This document shows, piece after piece, positions 1 to 8,168 of a stretch of DNA of 64,000 nt; positions within the stretch are counted from its first letter, which is position 1, and each line of letters begins with the position of its first letter. This stretch comes from Oscillibacter valericigenes (GTDB lineage Bacteria; Bacillota; Clostridia; Oscillospirales; Oscillospiraceae): assembly GCF_016902445.1 (NCBI RefSeq), contig NZ_JACSNX010000003.1, forward strand, positions 1-64,000, written 5' to 3'. The notes beneath the pieces are model-generated. The model had not been told where the DNA came from, ran no database searches, and saw nothing but the letters and a program-made list of their open reading frames with translations. The position numbers were made by a program, and so were the translations under genes.

Positions 1-624
1 GGTGCGGGGATGGGAGGCGGGAGAGAGCTCTCCGGCGGCCTTCCGCTCAGCGACACGGCCGTCGATGACGCCGGCGTTCTCGCAGTGGAAGCCGGCGATG
101 CCGCCCAGGCGCTTCAGCTCCTTCAGGGCCCAGTAGATGTCCCGGTCACCGATCATCATGGCCGGATAGGTGAGATACATCTTAAAAGAGGAAATGCCCT
201 TGGCGAACATGTCCGGCAGCTCGGCGCGGATGGACTCGTTCCAGTCGTCGATGGTCATGTGGAAGCCATAGTCGCAGAAGGCCCTGCCGTCTGCCTTCTG
301 ATGCCACAGGTCCAGCCCGTGGTGCAGGGACTCGCCCTTGTTGGGGCAGGCGAAGTCGATGACCGTGGTGGTGCCGCCCCGGAGGGCTGCCCGGGTGCCG
401 GTATAGAAGTCATCCGCCGTGGTGGTGTTTGCCACGTCCAGGTCAAAGTGGGTGTGGGCGTCGATAAAACCGGGGAAGAGGAAGCAGCCGGTCACGTCCA
501 CCACCTGGTCCGCCGTCTGGGAACCCCGGCCCATCCAGGCGATCTTCTCGCCGTCCAGCAGCAGGTCGGCCCGCCGCTGCCCGGCGCCGGTGATGATGGT
601 CCCGCCCTTGAGCAATGTTGTCAT
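1..624 (-). CDS. dihydropyrimidinase/hydantoinase, N-terminal part (cut by window edge)
   Basis: Amidohydrolase of the hydantoinase/dihydropyrimidinase family, which opens cyclic amide rings such as dihydropyrimidines or hydantoins in the cytoplasm. The 208 codons present include the metal-binding HxH in DAHTHFD (His57, His59), the lysine expected to be carboxylated in SSFKMYLTY (about residue 148) and the following metal histidine in GFHCEN (about 180). The remaining half lies beyond base 1. The start at 624 is set by an AAGGGAGG ribosome binding site 8 nt upstream. Family members are about 460 residues, so roughly 45% is visible. It could equally be a D-hydantoinase or a phenylhydantoinase; substrate cannot be told from this part. 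Confidence 0.85.
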   Translation of the reverse strand, partial: MTTLLKGGTIITGAGQRRADLLLDGEKIAWMGRGSQTADQVVDVTGCFLFPGFIDAHTHFDLDVANTTTADDFYTGTRAALRGGTTTVIDFACPNKGESLHHGLDLWHQKADGRAFCDYGFHMTIDDWNESIRAELPDMFAKGISSFKMYLTYPAMMIGDRDIYWALKELKRLGGIAGFHCENAGVIDGRVAERKAAGELSPASHPRT

Positions 625-708
625 CAGAAAACCTCCCTTGTGTGCCTGCGGCGCGCTTGGGCGCCCGGCGGCCGATCCGCCGGAGCGCCCCGGCCGCCGC
701 TGTTTTTT

Positions 709-737
709 TCAGTATATCACCCATCTGCCGGGATTAC
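709..737 (-). promoter_or_regulatory. promoter for the hydantoinase gene
   Basis: On the minus strand an extended -10, TGA-TATACT (709-717), lies 17 nt from a weak -35 TGGTAA (732-737). The transcript would begin near 702 and carry a GC-rich hairpin (about 660-687, 11 bp with one bulge) before the ribosome binding site. Confidence 0.45.
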
Positions 738-848
738 CAGAAGCCGCATAGAAAAAGTTTGCGCTTCTTCTACAAAAAAACACGGGGATTTCTGGTGGTT
801 TTTTCAAGGGAAAACTGCCGTTTCCCCTCTGTCTATTTTTACCAGATA

Positions 849-862
849 TGGTATACTATACC
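849..862 (+). promoter_or_regulatory. extended -10 promoter and palindrome for the 5'-nucleotidase
   Basis: TGG-TATACT (849-857) is an extended -10 box; the -35 position (829-834, CTGTCT) is poor. The -10 lies inside the perfect palindrome ggtata-c-tatacc (850-862), which could be an operator. The ribosome binding site AGGAGG is at 895-900. The rest of the 283-nt spacer (625-907) shows no gene. Confidence 0.5.
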
Positions 863-907
863 CATCCCGTGGAAATCCGGTTTCCACAAAATCGAGGAGG
901 TAAAAGA

Positions 908-3085
908 ATGAAAAAGAAAGTCTTGTCCCTGCTGATGGCGGTGGTCATGACGTTCTCCCTGGCTGTCACCGCCAATGCGGCGGAGGAGACGGCCCAGGAT
1001 CTGAACGGCGACATCGTCATCCTGCACACCAACGACGTCCACGGCGCCATTGCCGGCTATGCCAAGGTGGCGGCCCTGAAGGACGCCTACGAGGCCCGCG
1101 GCGCCTACGTCCTGCTGATGGACGCCGGCGACTTTATCCAGGGCGATCCCACCGTCAGCACGTCTGAGGGTGCCACCGCCGTGGAGCTGATGAACCTGGC
1201 GGGCTACGATGTGGTCAGCCTGGGCAACCATGAGTTCGACTACGGCTACCAGAACCTCAAGGATCTGGAGGCGGATGCCGACTTTGCCATCGTGGACGCC
1301 AACGTCCTGTACAACGGCCGTGTGGCCTTTGAGGATAACCTGGTGTTCACCACTCCCGACGGCACCAAGATCGGCGTGTTCGGCCTGGACACTCCGGAGA
1401 CCGCCACCAAGGCCCACCCCGCCAAGATCCAGGGCGTGACCTTCCTGGCCGGCGAGGACCTGTACGACTGCGCCCAGGAGCAGGTGGACGCCCTGACGGC
1501 TGAGGGCTGCAACTATGTCATCTGCCTGGGCCACCTGGGCATTGACGACGAGTCCGCGGGCAACCGCTCCATCGACCTGCTGGAGAACGTGGACGGCATC
1601 GACCTCTTCATCGACGGCCATTCCCACTCCACCCAGGACGATATCACCGCCGCGCTGACGGCAGCCAGCCAGGCGGGCGGCAATGAGATCTCTGTGGACA
1701 GCAGCATGGTGAACGGCACGGTCCTCACCTCCACCGGCACCAAGCTGGAGAGCGTCGGCGTGGTCACCATCGACGGGGAGACCGGCCGCATCGATGCCTC
1801 CACTGTCTCTGCTGCCTCCCTGACGGACGAGGACGCCGACGTGGCCGCCCGCGCCGCCGCCATCCAGAAGGAGATCGACGACGAGTACGGCACCGTGTTC
1901 GCCAAGACCGAGGTGGCTCTGAACGGCGAGCGGGAGCCCGGCAACCGCACCGAGGAGACCAACCTGGGCGACCTGATCACCGACGCCCTGGTCTGGGGCG
2001 CTGAGCGCGAGGGCACCGAGGTGGACGCGGCCGTCACCAACGGCGGCGGCATCCGCGCCTCCATCGCCGCCGGCGACATCACCAAGAAGGACATCAACAC
2101 CGTGCTGCCCTTCGGCAACACCCTGAGCATCGTCCAGGTCACAGGCGCTGAGCTGCTGGAGGCGCTGGAGGCTTCCACCTACTGCACCCCCACCTCCATC
2201 GGCGGCTTCCCCCAGGTGAGCGGCATCGAGTTCACCGTGGACACCACCAAGGCCTATGACCAGGGCGAGCTGTATCCCGGCTCCACCTACTACGGCCCCA
2301 AGAGCATCCAGCGCGTCACCATCGAGACCGTGGGCGGCGAGCCCTTTGACGCCAACGCCACCTACACCATCGCCACCAACGACTTCATGGCCGCCGGCGG
2401 CGACACCTACTATGCGTTCGCGGCTGCCTCTGTCAACTATGATCTGGGCATCGCCATGGACGAGGTGGTCATGGACTACATCACCGAGGAGCTGAAGGGC
2501 ACCGTCACCGCTGAGGCCTACGGCGAGCCCGCCGGCCGCATCACGGTCGACCAGGGGCTGGCCTTCACCGACGTGGCGGCCACCTCTCCCTACTATGACG
2601 GCATCGAGTGGGCCGTGGACGAGGGCATCACCAACGGCACCACCGCCACCACCTTCTCCCCCTATCAGAACTGCACCCGCGCCCAGATCATCACCTATCT
2701 GTGGCGTGCCGCCGGTTCTCCGGAGCCTGCCAGCATGGAGCCCGCCTACACCGATGTGACGGACACCAGCCTGTACTTCTTCAAGGCTGTCCAGTGGGCC
2801 AGCGAGCAGGGCCTGGTGGAAGGCGAGACCTTCGATCCCTATGCCGGCTGCACCCGCGCCATGGCGGTGTACTTCATGTGGGTCGCCGCTGACAGCCCCG
2901 AGGCCGCTGCCTCCTCTTTCACTGACGTGGCCGCCGACGCCGACTATGCCGGCGCGGTGAACTGGGCCGTGGCCCAGGGCGTCACCCTCGGCACCGGCGA
3001 CGGCAGCACCTTCTCTCCCGACACCGTCTGCCAGCGGGGCCAGATCGTGACCTTCCTGTATCGGGCCGCCAACGCTGCCGCCTGA
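908..3085 (+). CDS. secreted 5'-nucleotidase / UDP-sugar hydrolase with C-terminal SLH domains
   Basis: A 725-residue cell-surface metallophosphoesterase that should dephosphorylate extracellular nucleotides. It has a signal peptide (MKKK, hydrophobic core, cleavage near ANA-AEE), then the catalytic domain with HTNDVHG, DAGDFIQG and GNHEFDYG metal motifs, then the C-terminal nucleotide-binding domain with NGGGIRASI (residues about 380-390). Three SLH repeats fill the last 180 residues, beginning at AFTDVAATSPYYDG, AYTDVTDTSLYF and SFTDVAADADYAG, and should anchor the enzyme to secondary cell-wall polymer. The ATG at 908 was chosen for its AGGAGG at 7 nt and because the signal peptide begins there, not at the in-frame start at 848. 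It is a single-gene unit ending at a strong terminator. Confidence 0.92.
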   Translation: MKKKVLSLLMAVVMTFSLAVTANAAEETAQDLNGDIVILHTNDVHGAIAGYAKVAALKDAYEARGAYVLLMDAGDFIQGDPTVSTSEGATAVELMNLAGYDVVSLGNHEFDYGYQNLKDLEADADFAIVDANVLYNGRVAFEDNLVFTTPDGTKIGVFGLDTPETATKAHPAKIQGVTFLAGEDLYDCAQEQVDALTAEGCNYVICLGHLGIDDESAGNRSIDLLENVDGIDLFIDGHSHSTQDDITAALTAASQAGGNEISVDSSMVNGTVLTSTGTKLESVGVVTIDGETGRIDASTVSAASLTDEDADVAARAAAIQKEIDDEYGTVFAKTEVALNGEREPGNRTEETNLGDLITDALVWGAEREGTEVDAAVTNGGGIRASIAAGDITKKDINTVLPFGNTLSIVQVTGAELLEALEASTYCTPTSIGGFPQVSGIEFTVDTTKAYDQGELYPGSTYYGPKSIQRVTIETVGGEPFDANATYTIATNDFMAAGGDTYYAFAAASVNYDLGIAMDEVVMDYITEELKGTVTAEAYGEPAGRITVDQGLAFTDVAATSPYYDGIEWAVDEGITNGTTATTFSPYQNCTRAQIITYLWRAAGSPEPASMEPAYTDVTDTSLYFFKAVQWASEQGLVEGETFDPYAGCTRAMAVYFMWVAADSPEAAASSFTDVAADADYAGAVNWAVAQGVTLGTGDGSTFSPDTVCQRGQIVTFLYRAANAAA

Positions 3086-3118
3086 TCGGAGGGAAGTCAG
3101 ATCTTCTCAAATCGCAAA

Positions 3119-3163
3119 ACAACAGCCGCAGGGAATGCTCCCTGCGGCTGTTGTCTGTTTTTC
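3119..3163 (+). terminator. terminator after the 5'-nucleotidase
   Basis: A 16-bp perfect stem (3119-3134 with 3139-3154), 4-nt loop, then CTGTTTTT. The AAAA before the stem may let it also stop the converging minus-strand gene. Confidence 0.88.
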
Positions 3164-3700
3164 TCACCGGCCCCGCCGGCTGTACTCCAGGATGGGGATG
3201 CCGTCCGCCACGGTGCAGCGGTCCAGATGGAGCTCTGTTGACGGAAGCCCCTCCTGGAACAGCCGCCGTCCCCTGCCGCGGATCACCGGCAGGATGCCCA
3301 CGATATACCGGTCCACGGCATCGGCGCGGATGAAATCCGCGGCCAGCTCCCCGCCGCCGAACAGCCAGATGTGTTTGCCGGGCCGGCCCTTCAGCGCCAG
3401 GACCTCTGAAACGACATCGCCGGAGAGAAAGCTGACAGGACCCTCCGGCGCCCGGGGCGTCCGGGAGGCCACCAGGAACCGCTTGTCCTCCGCTTCGGAA
3501 AGAGAGCTGAAGCAGTCCTCATAGGCCTTACGCCCCATGACGACAGTGTCGCAGGACGCCAGAAAGGCGTCGAAGCTGAAGCGGTCCGCCGTGTCGGCCA
3601 GGCTGTCTCCCTGGCCGCCGATCCAGGCAAAGCCGCCGTCCTCGTCGCAGATGAAGCCGTCCAGGCTGACTGCCAGATTCAAGATGATGTCCCGTGCCAT
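3164..3700 (-). CDS. dihydrofolate reductase-like (RibD C-terminal domain) protein
   Basis: A 178-residue NADPH-dependent reductase-fold protein of the DHFR/RibD-C family. The N-terminus reads ARDIILNLAVSLDGFI, the typical first strand and loop, followed by DTVVMGRKAYE, and IWLFGGGELAADFI, the GG nucleotide-binding segment near residue 120. It resembles YyaP/YwjB-type proteins rather than true FolA, so the substrate is unknown. The start at 3700 follows AGGAGG at 8 nt; longer in-frame extension to 3817 crosses the proC terminator and was rejected. It stands alone, convergent with the 5'-nucleotidase and behind the proC terminator. Confidence 0.82.
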   Translation of the reverse strand: MARDIILNLAVSLDGFICDEDGGFAWIGGQGDSLADTADRFSFDAFLASCDTVVMGRKAYEDCFSSLSEAEDKRFLVASRTPRAPEGPVSFLSGDVVSEVLALKGRPGKHIWLFGGGELAADFIRADAVDRYIVGILPVIRGRGRRLFQEGLPSTELHLDRCTVADGIPILEYSRRGR

Positions 3701-3778
3701 ACGCGTCCTCCTGTCGATCAAGTTGGGAGAACGATCATACCACAGCGTCCGGCTCTCTGGCAAGCCCCTGGGGGCCGG

Positions 3779-3819
3779 AAAAAAATACCGTGGCCGGAGG
3801 CAGCTGCCTCCGGCCACGG
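3779..3819 (-). terminator. terminator of the proBAC unit
   Basis: A long GC stem around 3788-3819 (CCGTGGCCGGAGGC arms) that on the minus strand is followed by TATTTTTTT. It lies 5 nt after the proC stop. Confidence 0.9.
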
Positions 3820-3824
3820 ATCGT

Positions 3825-4622
3825 TCACTTCATCTCCGCGCTCTTCTCATAGGCGGCGATGACTGCCTCCATCACCGCGCTGCGGAAGCCGCCGGCCTCC
3901 AGCGCCCGAACGCCCTGGATGGTGGCGCCGGAGGGGGAGCAGACCGCGTCCTTCAGTGCGCCGGGGTGCCTGCCCGTCTCCAGCATCAGCCGGGCGGCGC
4001 CGATCAGCGTCTGGGCGGCGCACTCCAGCGCCATGGGACGGGTGAGACCGCAGGCCACGCCGCCGTCCGCCATGGCCTCGATGAACAGGTCCACGAAAGC
4101 CGGGCCGCAGCCGGCCACGGCGCTGCCGGCGTCCATCAGGTGGTCGTCCAGGGGCAGCAGCCGCCCGGCGCCCGCCATGTTTTCCAGAAATCCCGCCTCT
4201 TCCTCCGGCGTGACGCCGTCGCAGGTGTAGAAGATCACGCCCTCCCCGATGGCGGAGGGAGTGTTGGGCATGATGCGGATCAGGGGCCAGTCCCCGCAGC
4301 CCCGGGCCCGCAGATCGGAGATGGTCAGCGCCGCCGCCATGGACACCAGAACGAACCGGCCCTTCCGCGCCGCCAGCACCGGGCCGATCTCCTCCATCAG
4401 TCCCGCCACCAGATAGGGTTTCACGCCCAGGAAGATGTAGTCCGCCTTCGCTGCCACCACGGCGTTGTCCGCCGCCTGGCAGCCCAGCTCCTCTGCCAGC
4501 TCCTCCGCCTTGGCGGCGGTGCGGTTGGCAAGCAGGATCTCCCCGCCGGACAGCCGCTTCCGGGCCGCCCGGGCCAGGGCACCGCCCATGTTGCCGGTGC
4601 CGATAAAACCAAATGTCGCCAT
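3825..4622 (-). CDS. proC: pyrroline-5-carboxylate reductase
   Basis: Last enzyme of proline synthesis: reduces 1-pyrroline-5-carboxylate to L-proline with NAD(P)H in the cytoplasm. The 265 residues match the family length. The N-terminal Rossmann motif is GFIGTGNMGGAL, followed by MPNTPSAIGEG (about residue 120) and the C-terminal signature GATIQGVRALEAGGFRSAVM. Start at ATG 4622 with AGAGG upstream. It is the third gene of proB-proA-proC, 40 nt after proA, and ends at a strong terminator. Confidence 0.95.
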   Translation of the reverse strand: MATFGFIGTGNMGGALARAARKRLSGGEILLANRTAAKAEELAEELGCQAADNAVVAAKADYIFLGVKPYLVAGLMEEIGPVLAARKGRFVLVSMAAALTISDLRARGCGDWPLIRIMPNTPSAIGEGVIFYTCDGVTPEEEAGFLENMAGAGRLLPLDDHLMDAGSAVAGCGPAFVDLFIEAMADGGVACGLTRPMALECAAQTLIGAARLMLETGRHPGALKDAVCSPSGATIQGVRALEAGGFRSAVMEAVIAAYEKSAEMK

Positions 4623-4662
4623 GTTCCATCAACCTCTTTTGCTCAATTTCAAAGGGAGATGC

Positions 4663-5910
4663 TTACCGCACCTGCCCCTCGCCGTAGATGACGTATTTGC
4701 AGCTTGTCAGCTCCTCCAGCCCCATGGGGCCCCGGGCGTGCATCTTCTGGGTGGAGATGCCGATCTCCGCCCCCAGACCGAACTCGCCGCCGTCGGTGAA
4801 CCGGGTGGAGGCGTTGACATACACCGCCGCTGCGTCCACCTGATCCAGGAAGTGCTGGGCCTTGAAGTAGTTTTTGGTGATGATGGCCTCCGAGTGCTGG
4901 GTGCCGTGGGCGTTGATGAAGGCGATGGCCTCGTCCATGCCGCCCACGGTCCTGACGGCCAGGATATAGTCGTCGTACTCGGCGTCCCAGTCGCTCTCTG
5001 CTGCCGGAATCGCCCGGGTGCCCAGGATCTCCAGGGCCTCCGGATCTGCCCGCAGCTCCACGCCCTTCTCGTCCAGAAGGGGCAGGGCGCGCTTCCAGAA
5101 GTCCGCCGCCACGTCCCGGTGGACCAGCACGCACTCCACGGCGTTGCACACGGAGGGCCGGGAGCACTTGGCGTTGAAGAGGATCCTGGCGCCCATGTCC
5201 AGGTCCGCCTCGTCGTCGATATAGATGTGGCACACGCCCTCGCCGGTGCGGATCACCGGCACGCTGGCCTCTTTCGCCACGGCCCGGATGAGCCCGGCAC
5301 CGCCCCGGGGGATCAGCACGTCCACATACCCGTCCAGGTGCATCAGCTCATTGGCTGTCTCGTGGCTGGTGTCCTGCACCAGGGAGATGCAGTCCTCCGG
5401 CAGGCCCACGGACCGCAGAGCCTCCCGCATCAGCTCCGCCACGCAGCGGTTGGACCGGATGGCCTCCTTACCGCCCCGGAGGATGCACACATTGCCGGAC
5501 TTCAGGCACAGGGCGGCGGCGTCCACGGTGACGTTGGGCCGGGCCTCAAAGATGATGGCGATGACCCCCAGGGGAACCCGCCGCCGGCCGATGATGAGGC
5601 CGTTGGGCCGGGTCTCCATCTTATCCACCTTGCCGATGGGGTCCGGGAGGGCGGCCACCTGCCGCACCCCGTCCACGATGCCCGCCACCCGTTCCGGCGT
5701 CAGGGTCAGCCGGTCCAGCATGGCGGAGCGCATCCCCGCCTCCTTTGCGGCGGCCACATCCTCGGCGTTGGCGGCCAGCCACTCCGCCTGCCGCTCCGCC
5801 AGAATGTCGGCGATGGCGGCCAGCGCCTCGTTCTTCTTGGCCGTTCCGGCAGTGGCCAGAACGTAGGTGGCGGCCTTCGCCGCCGCGCCCTGCTGCTGCA
5901 ATGCTGTCAT
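4663..5910 (-). CDS. proA: gamma-glutamyl phosphate reductase
   Basis: Second enzyme of proline synthesis: reduces gamma-glutamyl phosphate to glutamate semialdehyde using NADPH. It has 415 residues, the standard ProA length, with aldehyde-dehydrogenase fold landmarks: IFEARPNVTVDAA, KSGNVCILRGGKEA, and the catalytic-cysteine region CSRPSVCNAVECVLVH. Start at ATG 5910 follows the AAGGTGTG ribosome binding region (CGTCACACCTTTC on the plus strand). Gene order proB-proA-proC means product flows in transcription order. The spacer to proB carries a palindromic element. Confidence 0.95.
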   Translation of the reverse strand: MTALQQQGAAAKAATYVLATAGTAKKNEALAAIADILAERQAEWLAANAEDVAAAKEAGMRSAMLDRLTLTPERVAGIVDGVRQVAALPDPIGKVDKMETRPNGLIIGRRRVPLGVIAIIFEARPNVTVDAAALCLKSGNVCILRGGKEAIRSNRCVAELMREALRSVGLPEDCISLVQDTSHETANELMHLDGYVDVLIPRGGAGLIRAVAKEASVPVIRTGEGVCHIYIDDEADLDMGARILFNAKCSRPSVCNAVECVLVHRDVAADFWKRALPLLDEKGVELRADPEALEILGTRAIPAAESDWDAEYDDYILAVRTVGGMDEAIAFINAHGTQHSEAIITKNYFKAQHFLDQVDAAAVYVNASTRFTDGGEFGLGAEIGISTQKMHARGPMGLEELTSCKYVIYGEGQVR

Positions 5911-5948
5911 ATCGTCACACCTTTCTTGAATGAAGAACTTCCTTGAAT

Positions 5949-6064
5949 GAGGAATTAGGAATGAGGAATTAGGAATTGTTGTGTTCCGCCATGGGCGGAA
6001 CGATTTTTAATCGTCCGGTTTTGCCGGACACCAAAACTCCTAATTCCTAACTCCTAATTTTTTT
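5949..6064. repeat. palindromic heptad-arm element, copy A (between proB and proA)
   Basis: About 116 bp. The left arm (5949-5977) and right arm (6034-6064) are inverted copies made of tandem 7-mers of the type GGAATTA. Between them lie two GC hairpins, GTTCCGCC-atg-GGCGGAAC (5983-6001) and GTCCGG-ttttg-CCGGAC (6013-6029), joined by CGATT-ttt-AATCG (6001-6013). The right arm overlaps the last codons of proB. Two related elements occur at 16834-16950 and 43840-43944. Confidence 0.85.
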
Positions 6065-6856
6065 CGCTAAAAACCTCGTCCCGATGTCCTTCCCCTCCGC
6101 GATGCCGTACAGGTCCTCCATCCGCTTGCCGTTGGTGATGACCATGTCGCACCCGGCCTCCATGGCGATGCGGGCGGCGGAGAGCTTGGTGGCCATGCCG
6201 CCGGTGCCCCGCCAGCTGCCGGCGCCGCCGGCCATCTCCAGAATCTCCGGCGTCAGAGCCGTCACGGAGTGAAGGAGCTTGGCCTCCGGGTGGGTCTTGG
6301 GATCGGCGTCGTACAGCCCGTCGATGTCGCTGAGCAGCACCAGCAGGTCCGCCCGGCACAGCTCCGCCACGATGGCGGAGAGGGTGTCGTTGTCGCCCAG
6401 GACCTTGTGGTTGCCGGTCTCGATCTCGGCGGAGGACACGGAGTCGTTCTCGTTCACCACCGGGATGACCCCCATCTCCAGCAGGGCGGAGAAGGTGCTG
6501 CGCAGGTGGTCCGCCCGGTCCGGGTCCTCCACGTCGTCCCCGGTCAGCAGGATCTGGGCCATGGAGCGGTTATACTCGGAGAAGAATTTGTCGTAAATGT
6601 GCATCATCCGGCACTGGCCCACCGCGGCGGCGGCCTGCTTCATCCGCAGCTCCTTGGGCCGCTCGGGCAGTCCCAGCTTGGCGGTGCCCACGGCGATGGC
6701 ACCGGAGGTCACCAGGATCACCTGATGGCCCATGCCCTGCAGGTCCGCCAGGGTCCGCACCAGATGCTCCATGCTCCACAGGTCCAGCGCGCCGGACTCA
6801 TGGGTGAGGGTGGAGGTGCCCACCTTCACCACGATACGCTGTTTTGTCTGTTCCAA
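6047..6856 (-). CDS. proB: glutamate 5-kinase
   Basis: First, normally feedback-regulated step of proline synthesis: phosphorylates L-glutamate with ATP. The 269 residues cover only the amino-acid kinase domain (VVKVGTSTLT at the N-terminus, ILVTSGAIAVG, VVNENDSVSS, FGDNDTLSA-like GDNDTLSAIVA, and the C-terminal GTGGMATKLSAA); there is no PUA domain. The start is a TTG at 6856: it has AAGGAGG 9 nt upstream and gives the family N-terminus, whereas the in-frame extension to 7072 overlaps the upstream gene. The last residues (KKIRS) are encoded by the arm of repeat copy A, suggesting that insertion altered the C-terminus. The upstream gene ends 2 nt before this start. Confidence 0.93.
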   Translation of the reverse strand: MEQTKQRIVVKVGTSTLTHESGALDLWSMEHLVRTLADLQGMGHQVILVTSGAIAVGTAKLGLPERPKELRMKQAAAAVGQCRMMHIYDKFFSEYNRSMAQILLTGDDVEDPDRADHLRSTFSALLEMGVIPVVNENDSVSSAEIETGNHKVLGDNDTLSAIVAELCRADLLVLLSDIDGLYDADPKTHPEAKLLHSVTALTPEILEMAGGAGSWRGTGGMATKLSAARIAMEAGCDMVITNGKRMEDLYGIAEGKDIGTRFLAKKIRS

Positions 6857-6858
6857 AG

Positions 6859-7428
6859 TTACGTTCCTCCTTGCATGATCTGGGTGACATTGGGAGTCCC
6901 CATCCGCCCCAGGATTTCCTGCCCCTTGTCTGTGGCCAACCGATCCTCTACCTGGGTCATGGCGCCGCCCCGGAATTTGGATGCCGCCGCGTCCACCAGG
7001 GGCCACGATGTGTCGTATGCGTCCTCCAGGTCCGCCTTTGTGGAAAACTCCAGATCGCACAGATAGCCGCAAAGGTCATAGAGATACCAGTGGGCCAGCG
7101 ATTCCTTTGTGCCGGAGGAGCGGTGCAGCTGCTCCAGGACCGCGCCGGCCCGCAGCCGCAGCAGAGTAAAAGTCCCATTGTAGTCAGGGGGGATCGGCGC
7201 ACCGTCCTCCAAGGACTCGATGAGGTTGGGCAGGTCATCAACAGCCTCTGACAGGCTGTACAGCGATGTCCGCAGGGAGGCGTTCTGCTCCTCCGCCGCC
7301 CGGGCTACATCCCGCCGGGACTGGACGTACATCCCCAGCCCGAAGGCCAGAGCCAGCGCCAGACAGGCGGCGAGGATGCGGGGCCACCGCGACCGAAGGG
7401 AGGTCAGCTTTTGACGGACTTTTTCCAT
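6859..7428 (-). CDS. membrane-anchored protein of unknown function (paralogue of the next gene)
   Basis: A 189-residue protein I do not recognise. It starts with a short basic segment (VRQKLTSLRSRWP), then one transmembrane helix (about residues 17-35, ILAACLALALAFGLGMYVQS), then an extracytoplasmic helical region. The N-terminal layout closely matches the gene at 7445-8029 (RQKL...RWP...LAL.F.GM..QSR.D), so the two are paralogues. It ends 2 nt before the proB TTG start and is probably translationally coupled to it. AAGGAGG lies 8 nt before the ATG. Confidence 0.75.
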   Translation of the reverse strand: MEKVRQKLTSLRSRWPRILAACLALALAFGLGMYVQSRRDVARAAEEQNASLRTSLYSLSEAVDDLPNLIESLEDGAPIPPDYNGTFTLLRLRAGAVLEQLHRSSGTKESLAHWYLYDLCGYLCDLEFSTKADLEDAYDTSWPLVDAAASKFRGGAMTQVEDRLATDKGQEILGRMGTPNVTQIMQGGT

Positions 7429-7444
7429 GAGAAACGCCTCCTTT

Positions 7445-8029
7445 TCAGACCTCTCCTGGGGCGGGGGTCAAAGGATATTCCGAGAGCTCCAGAAATTCCA
7501 GCGCCTCCTGGCCGGCGGGGGTGTTCAGCTCCGTCTCCAGGGCGGTGAGCAGCTCATCGAAAGAGGCGCTGGCTTCCACGGCGTTCATCAGGGGCTCACT
7601 GACGGCAAACAGCCGGGACTCTGGCTGAAACTCCAGACCGCCGTCACCCAGCAGCGTATCGGTCAGAGCCTCCAGATAGGCGACGGTGACCTCAGAGTCG
7701 ATCCAGCTTTTGGAGCCGCTGATAAACATCGTCTCCCGGATCCTGGCGGCGGACTGCCGCATCTGGGCCATTTTGTGCTCGATACCCGGATCCTCCATGG
7801 GGGATTCCAGAGATTGAAAGTAAGGGAAATCCAACCAGACATCGAGCTGGTGGATCGGACTCGCCGTTGCGTAACAGGCAGAGTAGAAGTCACGCTTTTG
7901 CTCCTCCCAGTCGATCCGGGACTGAAACCCCATTCCCATCCAGAAAGTCAGGGCCAGGATTCCGCAGGCCAGCACAATTTGAGGCCACCGTTTCCATACC
8001 GCATGTAGCTTCTGTCGGATCGTTCCCAT
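7445..8029 (-). CDS. membrane-anchored protein of unknown function
   Basis: A 194-residue protein with a basic N-terminus (GTIRQKLHAVWKRWP), one transmembrane helix at about residues 17-36, and an outside helical domain without recognisable motifs. Start at ATG 8029 chosen for AGGAGG at 8 nt; the in-frame ATG at 8086 would overlap the -10 box. First gene of the unit running into a second paralogue and proB-proA-proC. Function is unknown; the fixed position before proB invites, but does not prove, a link to osmotic stress or proline. Confidence 0.72.
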   Translation of the reverse strand: MGTIRQKLHAVWKRWPQIVLACGILALTFWMGMGFQSRIDWEEQKRDFYSACYATASPIHQLDVWLDFPYFQSLESPMEDPGIEHKMAQMRQSAARIRETMFISGSKSWIDSEVTVAYLEALTDTLLGDGGLEFQPESRLFAVSEPLMNAVEASASFDELLTALETELNTPAGQEALEFLELSEYPLTPAPGEV

Positions 8030-8081
8030 AAGACGCCCCTCCTGTTCTGAAAGCCGGAGATCTCCAAAATTTTGTTCTCTT

Positions 8082-8090
8082 ATCATACCA
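8082..8090 (-). promoter_or_regulatory. extended -10 promoter for the proline unit
   Basis: On the minus strand TGG-TATGAT (8082-8090) is an extended -10 box; no good -35 is visible. It precedes the membrane-protein pair and proBAC, and faces away from tepA. Confidence 0.45.
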
Positions 8091-8168
8091 CATCAACGGG
8101 CAAAAGGAAAGTCCGGCGCGTACTTTTCATAAAATTGCAGATGCTACCGGGGAACAGGAGGGATCACC

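Noticed and set aside
3537..4691. 384-codon plus-strand frame opposite proC
   Set aside because: Its sequence is the antisense of proC and its terminator, with Gln/His/Gly-rich shadow composition and no ribosome binding site; proC on the minus strand has all family motifs.
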